Assembly: GCF_031583065.1 (NCBI RefSeq)
Contig: NZ_CP134053.1
Span: 5,683,001 to 5,747,000, forward strand
Length of the DNA stretch: 64,000 bases
Reading direction: 5' to 3'
Source: Streptomyces sp. CGMCC 4.7035
Lineage (GTDB): Bacteria > Actinomycetota > Actinomycetes > Streptomycetales > Streptomycetaceae
Each line of letters opens with the position of its first letter. Position 1 is the first letter of the stretch. The notes under the pieces are model-generated. The model did not search any database and was not told the origin of the DNA. It was given only the letters and a program-made list of their open reading frames with translations. Position numbers and translations under genes: made by a program. Below are positions 11,095 through 19,846 of this stretch, piece by piece.

Positions 11095-12206
11095 GGAGGG
11101 CGGCGGGGGTCGCCCCGCTCAAGCGCGGCCGAGCGTGGGGGAAGGTCCCGGAGGAGCTGTCGGCACGGGTCCCGGCCGAGCAGCGCGGGCCGGGTCTGAG
11201 AAGGGACTCCGTGCGGTTGCTGGTCTCACGCGGCACCGAGGTGTCGCACCACAGGTTCGTGGAGCTGCCGCGGCTGTTGCGGGCGGGGGATCTACTCGTC
11301 GTCAATACGTCGCCGACGCTGGCGGCCGCGGTGGACGGGCGGATCGGGCACGCGCGCGTGGTGGTCCACTTCTCGACGTGTGGGGACGACGGTCGATGGG
11401 CCGTCGAGCTGCGGGAGCCGGACGGACGGGGCACCACACGCGCGCGGGCGGGAGGGCCCGCGGGAGCAGAGGTGCGGCTTCCGGGCGACGTACGGCTCGT
11501 CCTGGAGGAGCCGCTGTCGGGGCGGAGCGGCCGGCTGTGGTGGGCGCGGCCGTCGGATGCGGACGTACGGGGCCTGCTCGGCCGGCACGGGCGCCCCATT
11601 CGGTACTCCTATACGGACAGGGACCAGCCGCTGTCCGCGTATCAGACGGTGTTCGCGCTGCCGTCCACCGATGGCGCGGGCAGTGCGGAGATGCCGAGCG
11701 CGGCGCGGCCCTTCACCTCGCGGATGGTGGCGGAGCTGGTGAGCCGGGGTGTGTGGTTCGCGCCGGTCACGCTGCACACGGGGGTGGCGTCGGCGGAGGC
11801 GCACGAGCCGCCGTACCCGGAGCGGTTCGCGGTGCCTGAAGCGTCCGCGCGGCTGATCAACGCGGCCGAAGCCGGGGAGCGGCGGGTCATCGCGGTCGGT
11901 ACGACGGCCGTGCGGGCCGTCGAGTCGGCCGTCGGTGCCGACGGTGTCGTACGGGCGCGTGAGGGCTGGACCGATCTCGTGGTGACCCCGGAGCGTGGGG
12001 TGCGGGTCGTGGACGGGCTGCTGACCGGGCTGCACGAGCCGGAGGCGTCGCATCTGCTGATGCTGGAGGCGATCGCGGGGCGGGCGGCGATCGACCACGG
12101 TTACGAGGAGGCGCTCGCCGGCCGCTATCTGTGGCACGAGTTCGGCGACACCCATCTCATCCTGCCCCGGGAGCGGCATCACATAGGGCATTGCTCTCGC
12201 AACTGA
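11091..12206 (+). CDS. QueA-like S-adenosylmethionine:tRNA ribosyltransferase-isomerase homologue
   Basis: This 371-residue protein is related to QueA, which transfers the ribose of SAM onto preQ1-tRNA to form epoxyqueuosine. Family motifs are GSAEMPSAARPFT (about 200), PVTLHTGV and VGTTAVRAVE. Many actinomycetes carry this divergent copy without the rest of the queuosine pathway, so its substrate may differ. The usual N-terminal QueA motif is not evident; homologous sequence begins about VPEELSARVP. Codons 5-18 are a degenerate copy of a palindromic repeat seen elsewhere in the window (11105-11143). The start overlaps the SDR stop. Confidence 0.87.
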   Translation: MRRAAGVAPLKRGRAWGKVPEELSARVPAEQRGPGLRRDSVRLLVSRGTEVSHHRFVELPRLLRAGDLLVVNTSPTLAAAVDGRIGHARVVVHFSTCGDDGRWAVELREPDGRGTTRARAGGPAGAEVRLPGDVRLVLEEPLSGRSGRLWWARPSDADVRGLLGRHGRPIRYSYTDRDQPLSAYQTVFALPSTDGAGSAEMPSAARPFTSRMVAELVSRGVWFAPVTLHTGVASAEAHEPPYPERFAVPEASARLINAAEAGERRVIAVGTTAVRAVESAVGADGVVRAREGWTDLVVTPERGVRVVDGLLTGLHEPEASHLLMLEAIAGRAAIDHGYEEALAGRYLWHEFGDTHLILPRERHHIGHCSRN

Positions 12207-12295
12207 TGGTGAGACTGACGCGCGGCCGGTGTGACCCCGCGCATAGGGCGCACATCACGTACGAAGAGACATAGGAGACAAGTAAGTCCCGAGTG

Positions 12296-12326
12296 AACGG
12301 GACAGACGGCTTCGTCTGTCCCGTTT
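12296..12326 (+). terminator. Rho-independent terminator after the QueA-like gene
   Basis: A 13-bp perfect stem (12296-12308 with 12313-12325) closed by a GCTT loop is followed by TTTT. It lies 90 bases after the QueA-like stop and separates it from the next gene. Confidence 0.8.
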
Positions 12327-12511
12327 TGCCTCTCCTGGCTCCACTATTCCGGATAGTACGTCACACCTTTGCCACGTCATTTTGCGGCCGCTAAGAATTG
12401 CTGCCGTCGCTCGGCGCCGCGGGTCTTCGTCCGCGGCGCTTGTGCTGGAAACGCCATGTCCTCCACCGGCACCAGAGCGACCTCCGCGCCAGTCGAAGAG
12501 GTCCCTCCGCC
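12327..12511 (+). promoter_or_regulatory. Leader region of the lytic transglycosylase gene with a 9-bp hairpin
   Basis: This 185-base region is more AT-rich at its left end (ATTCCGGATAGTACG) and then carries a 9-bp hairpin at 12414-12422/12431-12439. Cell-wall hydrolase genes in streptomycetes often have structured leaders such as c-di-AMP riboswitches. I could not align this one to that consensus, so only a promoter plus structured leader is proposed. Confidence 0.3.
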
Positions 12512-13324
12512 ATGCCCAACACCAACATTCGTGGTCGTAGTCGTGCGCTGACCAAGACCCACAAGCTGTCGATCGCCTGTGTGGCCGCCCTCGGCGCCGC
12601 CGCCCTCGCGTTCACCGCCGTGCCGAGCAGCGCGCAGACCACCACGGACGAGGGCGCAGCCGCGTCGGCGCCGGTGACGTTCAGCAACGAGCCCATCAAG
12701 GACGTCAAGGTCAGCGTCACCGACCAGCTGGCCGGCTCCCACCTGAAGGCCGAGGCCATCGCCGCCAGGAAGCAGGCCGCCGACGAGGCCGTCGCGGCCA
12801 AGAAGCGGGCCGTCGAGCAGGCCGCGCAGAAGGCCAGGCAGGCCGCCGAACAGGCCAGGCAGGCCGCCGAACAGGCCAGGCAGGCCGCCGAACAGGCCAG
12901 GCAGCGTGCGGCGCAGCAGGCGGAGGCACAGCGCAGGGCGCGGGAGGCCGCGAGCCGGGCCGCGCAGCGTCCCCAGGTACGGCCGGCCGCCCCCAAGAGC
13001 TACGGCAACAACCTCGACGGCTGGATCCGCCACGCCCTCGACATCATGGCCCAGCACAAGATCCCCGGCAGCTACAACGGCCTGCACCGCAACATCCTGC
13101 GGGAGTCGTCCGGCAACCCCATGGCCATCAACAACTGGGACAGCAACGCCGCCAAGGGCATCCCGTCCAAGGGTCTGCTCCAGGTGATCGACCCGACGTT
13201 CCGGGCTTACCACGTGGCGGGCACGTCGTGGAACATCTACGACCCGGTCGCGAACATCACCGCCGCCGCCAACTACGCGGCGCACCGGTACGGCTCGATG
13301 GACAACGTCAACAGCGCGTACTGA
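12512..13324 (+). CDS. Secreted SLT-type lytic transglycosylase with coiled-coil
   Basis: This 270-residue exported peptidoglycan-cleaving enzyme has a signal peptide covering residues 1 to about 41 (ending SSAQ). Residues 70-155 are a highly charged Ala/Gln/Arg coiled coil with three exact QAAEQAR heptads. The C-terminal 100 residues are an SLT-like fold with the catalytic glutamate in ILRESSGNP, then GLLQVIDPTF and ANYAAHRYG. It probably remodels cell wall during growth or branching. The ATG at 12512 is chosen because the signal peptide begins there; longer in-frame starts lie in the leader. Confidence 0.9.
   Translation: MPNTNIRGRSRALTKTHKLSIACVAALGAAALAFTAVPSSAQTTTDEGAAASAPVTFSNEPIKDVKVSVTDQLAGSHLKAEAIAARKQAADEAVAAKKRAVEQAAQKARQAAEQARQAAEQARQAAEQARQRAAQQAEAQRRAREAASRAAQRPQVRPAAPKSYGNNLDGWIRHALDIMAQHKIPGSYNGLHRNILRESSGNPMAINNWDSNAAKGIPSKGLLQVIDPTFRAYHVAGTSWNIYDPVANITAAANYAAHRYGSMDNVNSAY
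12839..12901 (+). repeat. Three exact 21-bp repeats coding QAAEQAR heptads
   Basis: Three identical 21-base units lie head to tail in the coiled-coil part of the lytic transglycosylase. Each adds exactly one heptad, so copy changes keep frame and coiled-coil register. DNA identity including third positions indicates recent expansion. Confidence 0.9.
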
Positions 13325-13350
13325 GGCAGGCGCGGGCCTTGAGGTCGCAC

Positions 13351-13394
13351 ACGCCGAAGGGCGGCACCCCGTGACGGGTGCCGCCCTTCGGCGT
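13351..13394. terminator. 19-bp perfect hairpin, bidirectional terminator
   Basis: Bases 13351-13369 pair without mismatch with 13376-13394 around a 6-base loop. It sits exactly between two convergent genes, the lytic transglycosylase and the FHA-ABC transporter, whose stop is 14 bases beyond. It would serve both strands. Confidence 0.85.
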
Positions 13395-13407
13395 CGTATC
13401 GGAGCGA

Positions 13408-15936
13408 CTACTTCCGCATGACCTCGGGCTCGTGCTTGCGCAGGAAGCGGGCCACCAGGAAGCCGCAGATCACGCCGAGGACGATCAGGGCGGCCATGTC
13501 CATGCCCCAGGCCGACGCCGTGTGGTCCCACAGAGGGTCCGTGTTGGTCGGGTCCTCGGTGTTCGGGGCGATGTTGTTGAAGTCCAGCGTCGTACCGGCG
13601 GCTCCGACCGCCCAGCGGGACGGCATCAGATACGAGAACTCATTGACGCCGAGCGTGCCGTTCAGGGTGAAGAGGCAGCCGGTGAAGACGACCTGGATGA
13701 TCGCGAACATGACCAGCAGCGGCATGGTCTTCTCGGCGGTCTTCACCAGCGCGGAGATGACCAGGCCGAACATCATCGAGGTGAAGCCAAGCGCCATGAT
13801 CGGCAGGCACAGCTCGAACAGTGTGTTGCCACCCAGGACGAGGCCCTCCTGGGGGATTCCACGGCTGGAGAACCCGATCATGCCGACCATGAGGCCCTGG
13901 AGCAGGGTGATGGTGCCGAGCACGATCACCTTCGACATCAGGTAGGCGGAGCGGGACAGGCCCGTGGCGCGCTCCCGCTCGTAGATGACCCGTTCCTTGA
14001 TCAGCTCACGGACGGAGTTGGCGGCGCCCGCGAAGCACGCGCCGACCGCGAGGATCAGCAGGACCGTCGTGGCCGTGCCGTTCGGGATGGGCACATGGGT
14101 GCGCGAGTTGATCGGGCGGACCAGCAGGTCCTTGTCGCTGTCGATGAGCAGGCTCACCGCGCCGAGCACCGCGGGCAGGATCACCGTCAGCGCCAGGAAG
14201 CCCTTGTCGGAGGCTATGACGGCCCCATACCGCCGGACAAGCGTGCCGAGCTGGGAGAACCAGCCCTGCGGCTTGGGCGGTTTCATCGCCTGCATCGGCG
14301 GCATCTGTACGGCCTGTGGCGCGACGGCGTCGATCTCCGCGGCGTACATCTGGTAGTGCTGCGAGCCCTTCCAGCGGCCCGCCCAGTCGTAGTCGCGGTA
14401 GTTCTCGAAGGCGGAGAAGACGTCGGCCCAGGTCTCGTAACCGAAGAAGTTCAGTGCCTCCTCCGGCGGGCCGAAGTAGGCGACGCTGCCGCCGGGCGCC
14501 ATCACCAGCAGCTTGTCGCACAGGGCCAGCTCGGCCACCGAGTGGGTGACGACGAGGACCGTACGGCCGTCGTCGGCGAGGCCGCGCAGCAGCTGCATCA
14601 CGTCGCGGTCCATGCCCGGGTCGAGACCGGAGGTCGGCTCGTCCAGGAAGATCAGCGACGGCTTGGTGAGCAGCTCCAGAGCCACCGAGACGCGCTTGCG
14701 CTGACCACCGGAGAGGGAGGTGACCTTCTTCTCCTTGTGGACGTCCAGCTTCAGCTCACGCAGCACCTCGTCGATGCGGTTCTCGCGCTCGGCGGCCGTG
14801 GTGTCGGCGGGGAAGCGCAGCTTGGCCGCGTATTTGAGGGCCTTCTTGACGGTCAGCTCCTTGTGCAGGATGTCGTCCTGCGGGACCAGACCGATGCGCT
14901 GGCGCAGCTCGGCGAACTGCTTGTACAGATTCCGGTTGTCGTAGAGGACGTCGCCCTGGTTGGCGGGGCGGTAGCCGGTGAGCGCCTTCAGCAGGGTCGA
15001 CTTGCCCGAGCCGGACGGGCCGATGACCGCGATGAGCGACTTCTCCGGGACGCCGAAGGACACGTCCTTGAGGATCTGCTTGCCGCCGTCGACCGTGACG
15101 GTGAGGTGGCGGGCGGAGAAGGAGACCTCACCGGTGTCGACGAACTCCTCAAGGCGGTCGCCGACGATCCGGAACGTCGAGTGGCCGACGCCGACGATGT
15201 CGGCCGGGCCGAGCAGCGCGGAGCCGCCCTTGCCGATCGGCATACCGTTGACGAACGTGCCGTTGTGCGAGCCCAGGTCACGGATCTCGAAACGCCCGTC
15301 GGGCATGGCGTGGAACTCGGCGTGGTGGCGGGAGACCTGGAGGTCCGAGACGACCAGGTCGTTCTCCAGCGCACGGCCGATGCGCATCACGCGGCCGAGG
15401 GCAAGCTGGTGGAAGGTGGTCGGACTGCGGTCGCCGTAGACCGGTGGCACCCCCGCACCACCACCGGGACCCTGCTGCGGCGGGATCTGCGCGGCAGCCT
15501 GCTGCGGCTCATTCCGGACCTGCTGCTGCGGTGCCTGCTGCTGCGGCTGCTGGGCCCAGCCGGCGCTCGCGCCCTGGGCCGCGTACGGCTGCTGCTGGGG
15601 CTGGGCCTGCGGGGCGGCGACGGCGGCCGCGGCACCCGAGAGATTCAGGCGCGGTCCGTCAGTGGCGTTGCCCAGATGCACGGCCGAGCCAGGACCGATC
15701 TCCGCCTGATGGTGGATCCGTCGGCCCTGTACGAAGGTGCCGTTGGTGCTGCCCTGGTCCTCGATGATCCAACTGTGGCCGTTCCAGCTGATCGTGGCGT
15801 GGCGCCAGGAAACCCTGGCGTCTTCGAACACGATGTCACCCTGCGGATCACGTCCGAGGATGTATGACCGGGACGCATCGAGCGACCAGGTGCGTCCGTT
15901 CAATTCCAGTACGAGTTCAGGCACTCCACGCCCCAC
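13408..15936 (-). CDS. Double-FHA-domain ABC-2 transporter (Rv1747-like)
   Basis: This 842-residue membrane transporter has phosphothreonine-reading domains. FHA-1 is at about 1-95 (ILGRDPQGD, GSTNGTFV). A Gln-rich linker follows at about 105-165, then FHA-2 at about 175-270 (RIGRALENDLVVSD, SRHHAEF, GSHNGTFVNG). The ABC ATPase has Walker A GPSGSGKST, signature SGGQRKRV and Walker B LIFLDEP. The C-terminal third is an ABC-2 permease with about six hydrophobic segments. The layout matches M. tuberculosis Rv1747, regulated by Ser/Thr kinase phosphorylation. The GTG at 15936 is chosen because GGGGGAG lies 6 bases upstream; the open frame runs on without coding character. The cargo is unknown. 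Confidence 0.93.
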   Translation of the reverse strand: MGRGVPELVLELNGRTWSLDASRSYILGRDPQGDIVFEDARVSWRHATISWNGHSWIIEDQGSTNGTFVQGRRIHHQAEIGPGSAVHLGNATDGPRLNLSGAAAAVAAPQAQPQQQPYAAQGASAGWAQQPQQQAPQQQVRNEPQQAAAQIPPQQGPGGGAGVPPVYGDRSPTTFHQLALGRVMRIGRALENDLVVSDLQVSRHHAEFHAMPDGRFEIRDLGSHNGTFVNGMPIGKGGSALLGPADIVGVGHSTFRIVGDRLEEFVDTGEVSFSARHLTVTVDGGKQILKDVSFGVPEKSLIAVIGPSGSGKSTLLKALTGYRPANQGDVLYDNRNLYKQFAELRQRIGLVPQDDILHKELTVKKALKYAAKLRFPADTTAAERENRIDEVLRELKLDVHKEKKVTSLSGGQRKRVSVALELLTKPSLIFLDEPTSGLDPGMDRDVMQLLRGLADDGRTVLVVTHSVAELALCDKLLVMAPGGSVAYFGPPEEALNFFGYETWADVFSAFENYRDYDWAGRWKGSQHYQMYAAEIDAVAPQAVQMPPMQAMKPPKPQGWFSQLGTLVRRYGAVIASDKGFLALTVILPAVLGAVSLLIDSDKDLLVRPINSRTHVPIPNGTATTVLLILAVGACFAGAANSVRELIKERVIYERERATGLSRSAYLMSKVIVLGTITLLQGLMVGMIGFSSRGIPQEGLVLGGNTLFELCLPIMALGFTSMMFGLVISALVKTAEKTMPLLVMFAIIQVVFTGCLFTLNGTLGVNEFSYLMPSRWAVGAAGTTLDFNNIAPNTEDPTNTDPLWDHTASAWGMDMAALIVLGVICGFLVARFLRKHEPEVMRK

Positions 15937-16130
15937 AGAGTTCTCCCCCGAGTTACCCCCATCACAGGGAGTGTAGGGATGTCGAAGATCGTGAGGAACT
16001 ATTTCAGGCTCGGCCCTCTGACAGAAAGTCGGACCCTGTGACGCCTGCCCACGGCCGCCCCGCCATTGCCCGTTGACGGGGTGGAAACCGGCCCGGAGAG
16101 TGGTAATCCCACGCGAGGGGGACATCCGCG

Positions 16131-18338
16131 GTGGAACGCCGCGGCGCGGATCGGGGGCTGACGATGGACATCGAGACCGCGCGGGACGGTCGGAGGCTGC
16201 CGTGGATCGATGTGCTGCTGTCCGCGATCGCCTCCGTGAGCTGGGCGTTGATCGGGATGGCGGGGACGGCGGCACTCGGTCTGCATCTGCTCCAGGCGGA
16301 CGCGGCGGGCTCGCTCGGGCCGATGACCGCGGCTGTCGTGGCACTTGGGGCGAACGGGTCGGTCACACCCTCCGGGGACGTGTCGGCGTTCGGCCTGAAG
16401 GGAGCGGAGGCGACGACCGCCATAGAGATCACGCCCCTGGGCGTGAGCCTGGTCGGCGCCCTCCTGCTCTGCTGGTTCTTCCTGCGTTCCTTGCGCACCG
16501 CGGGAGTTGTCGTCGCGCCCGCCGAACTCCTCGCGCGCGCGGGCGCGGTGGTCGTGCTGTTCGTGGCCATGCTGGGCGGCCTCGCCTGGGCGGGCCACGA
16601 CGTCGTCACCATCGACGGGGGCTCGCTCGGGCTCGACGACCTGCCCGGCGGGGGTGGAGGCGGCGGCATCGACGTCCCCGGGCTCGGGGACATCGGCGGG
16701 CTGCTGCCGGACCGGCTCGGCAACCTCGTCCACGCCAAGGCCGCGGTCGGCTTCACCGTCGATACGGTGCCCACGCTGCTCGGGGGCGCCGCGTGGGCGG
16801 CCGGTGTTCTGCTGGTCGCGCTGCTCGCGTCCCGGCGCACGCCCCTGCCGCGCGGCTGGGAAGCGGTACACAGGGTGGTACGCCCGGCCGTGTCCGCGCT
16901 GGTGACCGTGGGGCTGGTGGCGGTGGCCGCCGGGTTCGCGGCGGCCGGGTACGCGGCGATCGGCGACGACCATCCGGGGCGGATCGTGGGGGCGGCGCTG
17001 CTCGGCGCGCCCAACGGGGTGTGGCTGGGCATCCCGATCGGCCTGTTCGTACCGTGGGACGGCGTGGCCACCGGTGAGCTGGCGAAACTGCTGCCGGACC
17101 CGTTGGACCGGCTGCTGAGTGTGCGGTCGGACCAGCCGGTCACACTGGGGCGCCTGGCCGAACTGGACGGCAGGGTGTGGCTGCTGGCGGTCGCCGCGGC
17201 GCTCATGATGCTCCTCGCGGGAGTCCTGACCGCCGCGCGTACGCCTCTTGTACGAGCCCGTGATGCGGCGACGGACCCAATCCTGGCTCCCTCTGCCGTA
17301 CGGGACCCGGGTCCCCTCGGCTTCGCAGGGCGCTGCGCACTTCGGCTCGGGATCGTGACGGCGCTCGCACTGCCGTTGTTGGTCTGGCTGACGGACGTGT
17401 CGGTGGACGCCGCGCTGTCCGTGTTCGGATTCGACGCGTTCGGCGCGGGAATCGAGCTGCACGGGCACCTCGGCATGGCGCTGCTGCTGGGTGCCGTGTG
17501 GGGCGCGGGCGCCGGGGCGGCCGGGGCGCTGCTCGCCTGTGCGACCGGGGCGGCGGGGAGCCGGGCGGCGCCGTTGGCACGGGGTGAGGCGGGGCGGGCG
17601 GCGCCGCCACCGCCGTACGGGACGCCGGCGCAGCATGCGGGACCGTACGCGCCGAGCAACCCGTACCGCCCGCCGAACCCGGACACGAACCCCTACCTGA
17701 GGCTGCCGGAAGAGCTGCGCGAGCCCGAGGACACGCGGCCGGGTGAGGGCGGACGGACAAGGGGGTTGTGGAGGAAGGACGGGGTGCGTCCGCCGTCCGG
17801 GGGGTTCGGACCGGAGGGGCGGCCGGACGCCGGGGGACGGCCGGGCGGCGGCGACGGGCCTCGATGGGGGACGGCCCGGGAGCCCGCGTCACCACCCGAG
17901 AACACCGGACCGCCCCAGGCACCGCCCGGCGGCAGGGGCGCATGGCCCGAGCGCACCGGCCCCCACCAAGCGCCACCCGAGCACACCAGCCCCCGCCAAG
18001 CGCCGCCCGAGCACACCTGGCCGCCCCAGGCGCCGCCCGAGCACACCTGGCCGCCCCAGGCGCCGCCCGCAGCACCCGGCGAAGGCGCGCCGCCGCCCCA
18101 CCGTGCCGTTCCGCCCCGGGCGCCCTCCGGTGACAGCGCGCCGCCACCCGACGATGCCCTGCCGCCCGCGCCCCATGACGTGTATGGCGCCCCCACCGTG
18201 ATCGGGCCGATCGAGCCGCCTGCCCGGGCTCCGAAGCGGCCGCCGCGAGGCACGTCTCCCGCCTCGGAGCAGGGGCCGCCCCCGCCGCCACCTCCCCCGC
18301 CCCCGCCTCCTCCCGGCCGGCCCCGGGGGCGCGGCTGA
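16131..18338 (+). CDS. Streptophobe-family membrane protein with proline-rich tail
   Basis: This is a 735-residue integral membrane protein of the family named streptophobe, restricted to streptomycetes and of unknown function. Residues 25-485 hold about eight to ten hydrophobic helices with a Gly-rich loop near 175-190. Residues 490-735 are a Pro/Gly/Arg-rich cytoplasmic or surface tail with PPEHTWPPQA-type repeats and a run of 13 prolines near the end. The GTG at 16131 has GAGGGGG 9 bases before it; ATG 16164 (GGGGG, 724 residues) is equally possible. It is divergent from the FHA transporter across about 195 bases. Confidence 0.82.
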   Translation: MERRGADRGLTMDIETARDGRRLPWIDVLLSAIASVSWALIGMAGTAALGLHLLQADAAGSLGPMTAAVVALGANGSVTPSGDVSAFGLKGAEATTAIEITPLGVSLVGALLLCWFFLRSLRTAGVVVAPAELLARAGAVVVLFVAMLGGLAWAGHDVVTIDGGSLGLDDLPGGGGGGGIDVPGLGDIGGLLPDRLGNLVHAKAAVGFTVDTVPTLLGGAAWAAGVLLVALLASRRTPLPRGWEAVHRVVRPAVSALVTVGLVAVAAGFAAAGYAAIGDDHPGRIVGAALLGAPNGVWLGIPIGLFVPWDGVATGELAKLLPDPLDRLLSVRSDQPVTLGRLAELDGRVWLLAVAAALMMLLAGVLTAARTPLVRARDAATDPILAPSAVRDPGPLGFAGRCALRLGIVTALALPLLVWLTDVSVDAALSVFGFDAFGAGIELHGHLGMALLLGAVWGAGAGAAGALLACATGAAGSRAAPLARGEAGRAAPPPPYGTPAQHAGPYAPSNPYRPPNPDTNPYLRLPEELREPEDTRPGEGGRTRGLWRKDGVRPPSGGFGPEGRPDAGGRPGGGDGPRWGTAREPASPPENTGPPQAPPGGRGAWPERTGPHQAPPEHTSPRQAPPEHTWPPQAPPEHTWPPQAPPAAPGEGAPPPHRAVPPRAPSGDSAPPPDDALPPAPHDVYGAPTVIGPIEPPARAPKRPPRGTSPASEQGPPPPPPPPPPPPPGRPRGRG
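17985..18067 (+). repeat. Proline-rich 30-bp coding repeats in the streptophobe tail
   Basis: Units of roughly 27-30 bases encoding PPEHT(S/W)P(R/P)QA are repeated in tandem, the last two nearly exact. The repeat is in frame and lies in the low-complexity tail, so it should vary in copy number between strains. Confidence 0.7.
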
Positions 18339-18497
18339 CGGGCCTGTCGTCCCCCCTCGCCGGCCGCTCCACGCCTCTACCCTGCGCCTTCGCCGGCGAT
18401 CAAGGCGTACGTCATCTGCTCGCCACCCACTGTTCCCTGTCCGCTGGGCGGACCGGGCACGCGGAGGGCACTGGGTGACGGATACGGTGGGAACACC

Positions 18498-19709
18498 ATG
18501 AGCGCTTCGCAGACCTCCGACGCCCCCACTCTCCTTGTCAAGATCTTCGGCAAGGACCGGCCCGGCCTGACCGCCGGCCTGTTCGAGACCCTTGCCGCCT
18601 ACAACGTCGACGTGGTCGACATCGAGCAGGTCGTCACCCGGGGCCGGATGGTGCTGTGCGCCCTCGTGAGCATGCCCCCGTCCGGGCTGGAGGGCGATCT
18701 GCGGGCGACCGTCCACAGCTGGGCGGAGTCCATGAAGATGCAGGCGGAGATCATCTCCGGCATCGGCGACAACCGTCCGCGTGGCCTCGGCCGCTCCCTC
18801 GTCACCGTCCTCGGCCACCCGCTCACCGCCGAGTCGACGGCCGCGATCGCCGCCCGTATCACCGCCGCAGGCGGCAACATCGACCGTATCTTCCGGCTCG
18901 CCAAGTACCCGGTGACGGCCGTCGAGTTCGCCGTGTCCGGTGTGGAGACCGAGCCGCTGCGCACCGCCCTGGTGACCGACGCCGCGGCACTCGGTGTCGA
19001 CGTCGCCGTCGTCGCCGCCGGTCTGCACCGGCGGGCCCAGCGCCTCGTCGTCATGGACGTGGATTCGACGCTCATCCAGGACGAGGTCATCGAGCTGTTC
19101 GCCGCGCACGCCGGCTGCGAGGCGGAGGTCGCCGAGGTGACCGCGGCCGCCATGCGGGGCGAGCTGGACTTCGAGCAGTCGCTGCACGCGCGCGTGGCGC
19201 TGCTCAAGGGGCTCGACGCGTCGGTCGTGGAGAAGGTACGCGCCGAGGTCCGGCTCACTCCGGGCGCGCGCACCCTGATCCGTACGCTCAAGCGGCTCGG
19301 CTTCCAAGTGGGTGTGGTCTCCGGTGGGTTCACCCAGGTCACGGACGATCTGAAGGAGCGGCTCGGGCTCGACTTCGCCCAGGCCAACACCCTGGAGATC
19401 GTCGACGGGAAGCTCACCGGCAAGGTCGTCGGCGAGATCGTGGACCGTGCGGGCAAGGCACGGCTGCTGCGCCGGTTCGCCGCCGAGGCGGGCGTACCGC
19501 TGGCGCAGACCGTGGCGATCGGCGACGGCGCCAATGACCTCGACATGCTCAACGCGGCCGGTCTGGGCGTCGCCTTCAACGCCAAGCCCGTCGTCCGCGA
19601 GGCCGCGCACACCGCGGTGAACTTCCCCTTCCTGGACACCGTCCTCTATCTGCTCGGTGTCACCCGGGAAGAGGTCGAGGCGGCGGACACGCACGACGAC
19701 GCGCACTGA
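18498..19709 (+). CDS. serB: Phosphoserine phosphatase with ACT domains
   Basis: This 403-residue enzyme catalyses the last step of serine synthesis, phosphoserine to serine. Residues 10-90 and about 97-175 form two ACT-like regulatory domains (KIFGKDRPGLTAG starts the first), which usually bind amino acids for feedback control. The HAD phosphatase domain starts at DVDSTLI with nucleophile D187 and acid D189, and contains VSGGFTQV and GDGANDLDML, the metal-binding loop. A TACGGT -10-like hexamer lies 9 bases before the ATG, so the transcript leader is very short. Confidence 0.96.
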   Translation: MSASQTSDAPTLLVKIFGKDRPGLTAGLFETLAAYNVDVVDIEQVVTRGRMVLCALVSMPPSGLEGDLRATVHSWAESMKMQAEIISGIGDNRPRGLGRSLVTVLGHPLTAESTAAIAARITAAGGNIDRIFRLAKYPVTAVEFAVSGVETEPLRTALVTDAAALGVDVAVVAAGLHRRAQRLVVMDVDSTLIQDEVIELFAAHAGCEAEVAEVTAAAMRGELDFEQSLHARVALLKGLDASVVEKVRAEVRLTPGARTLIRTLKRLGFQVGVVSGGFTQVTDDLKERLGLDFAQANTLEIVDGKLTGKVVGEIVDRAGKARLLRRFAAEAGVPLAQTVAIGDGANDLDMLNAAGLGVAFNAKPVVREAAHTAVNFPFLDTVLYLLGVTREEVEAADTHDDAH

Positions 19710-19795
19710 GGGGCGCGCCCGCACATCGGCGCTCCGCGCGCCCGCGCGCCCGCACGTACGCGAGTGCCCGCACGTACCCGAGTGCGCGCACGTCG

Positions 19796-19830
19796 ACGGG
19801 GCCCGGCACCGTGGTGGTGCCGGGCCCCGT
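19796..19830. terminator. 15-bp GC hairpin terminator between serB and sixA
   Basis: Bases 19796-19810 pair perfectly with 19816-19830 around a GTGGT loop. It lies between two convergent genes, 17 bases from the SixA stop. Just before it (19751-19786) are two 18-base direct repeats beginning CGCACGTAC. Confidence 0.8.
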
Positions 19831-19846
19831 CCCGTTCCGCGGGGGT

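Noticed and set aside
12327-12511. c-di-AMP (ydaO-type) riboswitch before the lytic transglycosylase
   Set aside because: The leader is structured, but I could not align the conserved riboswitch blocks; a covariance-model search would decide.
13378-15867. An 829-codon plus-strand frame opposite the FHA-ABC transporter
   Set aside because: The minus strand has complete FHA, ABC and membrane domains. The plus frame is low-complexity Gly/Arg/Gln sequence, a codon-bias shadow.
16131-18338. Secretion or S-layer function for the proline-rich tail protein
   Set aside because: The tail is low complexity and no export or anchoring motif is visible; only the family name can be supported.
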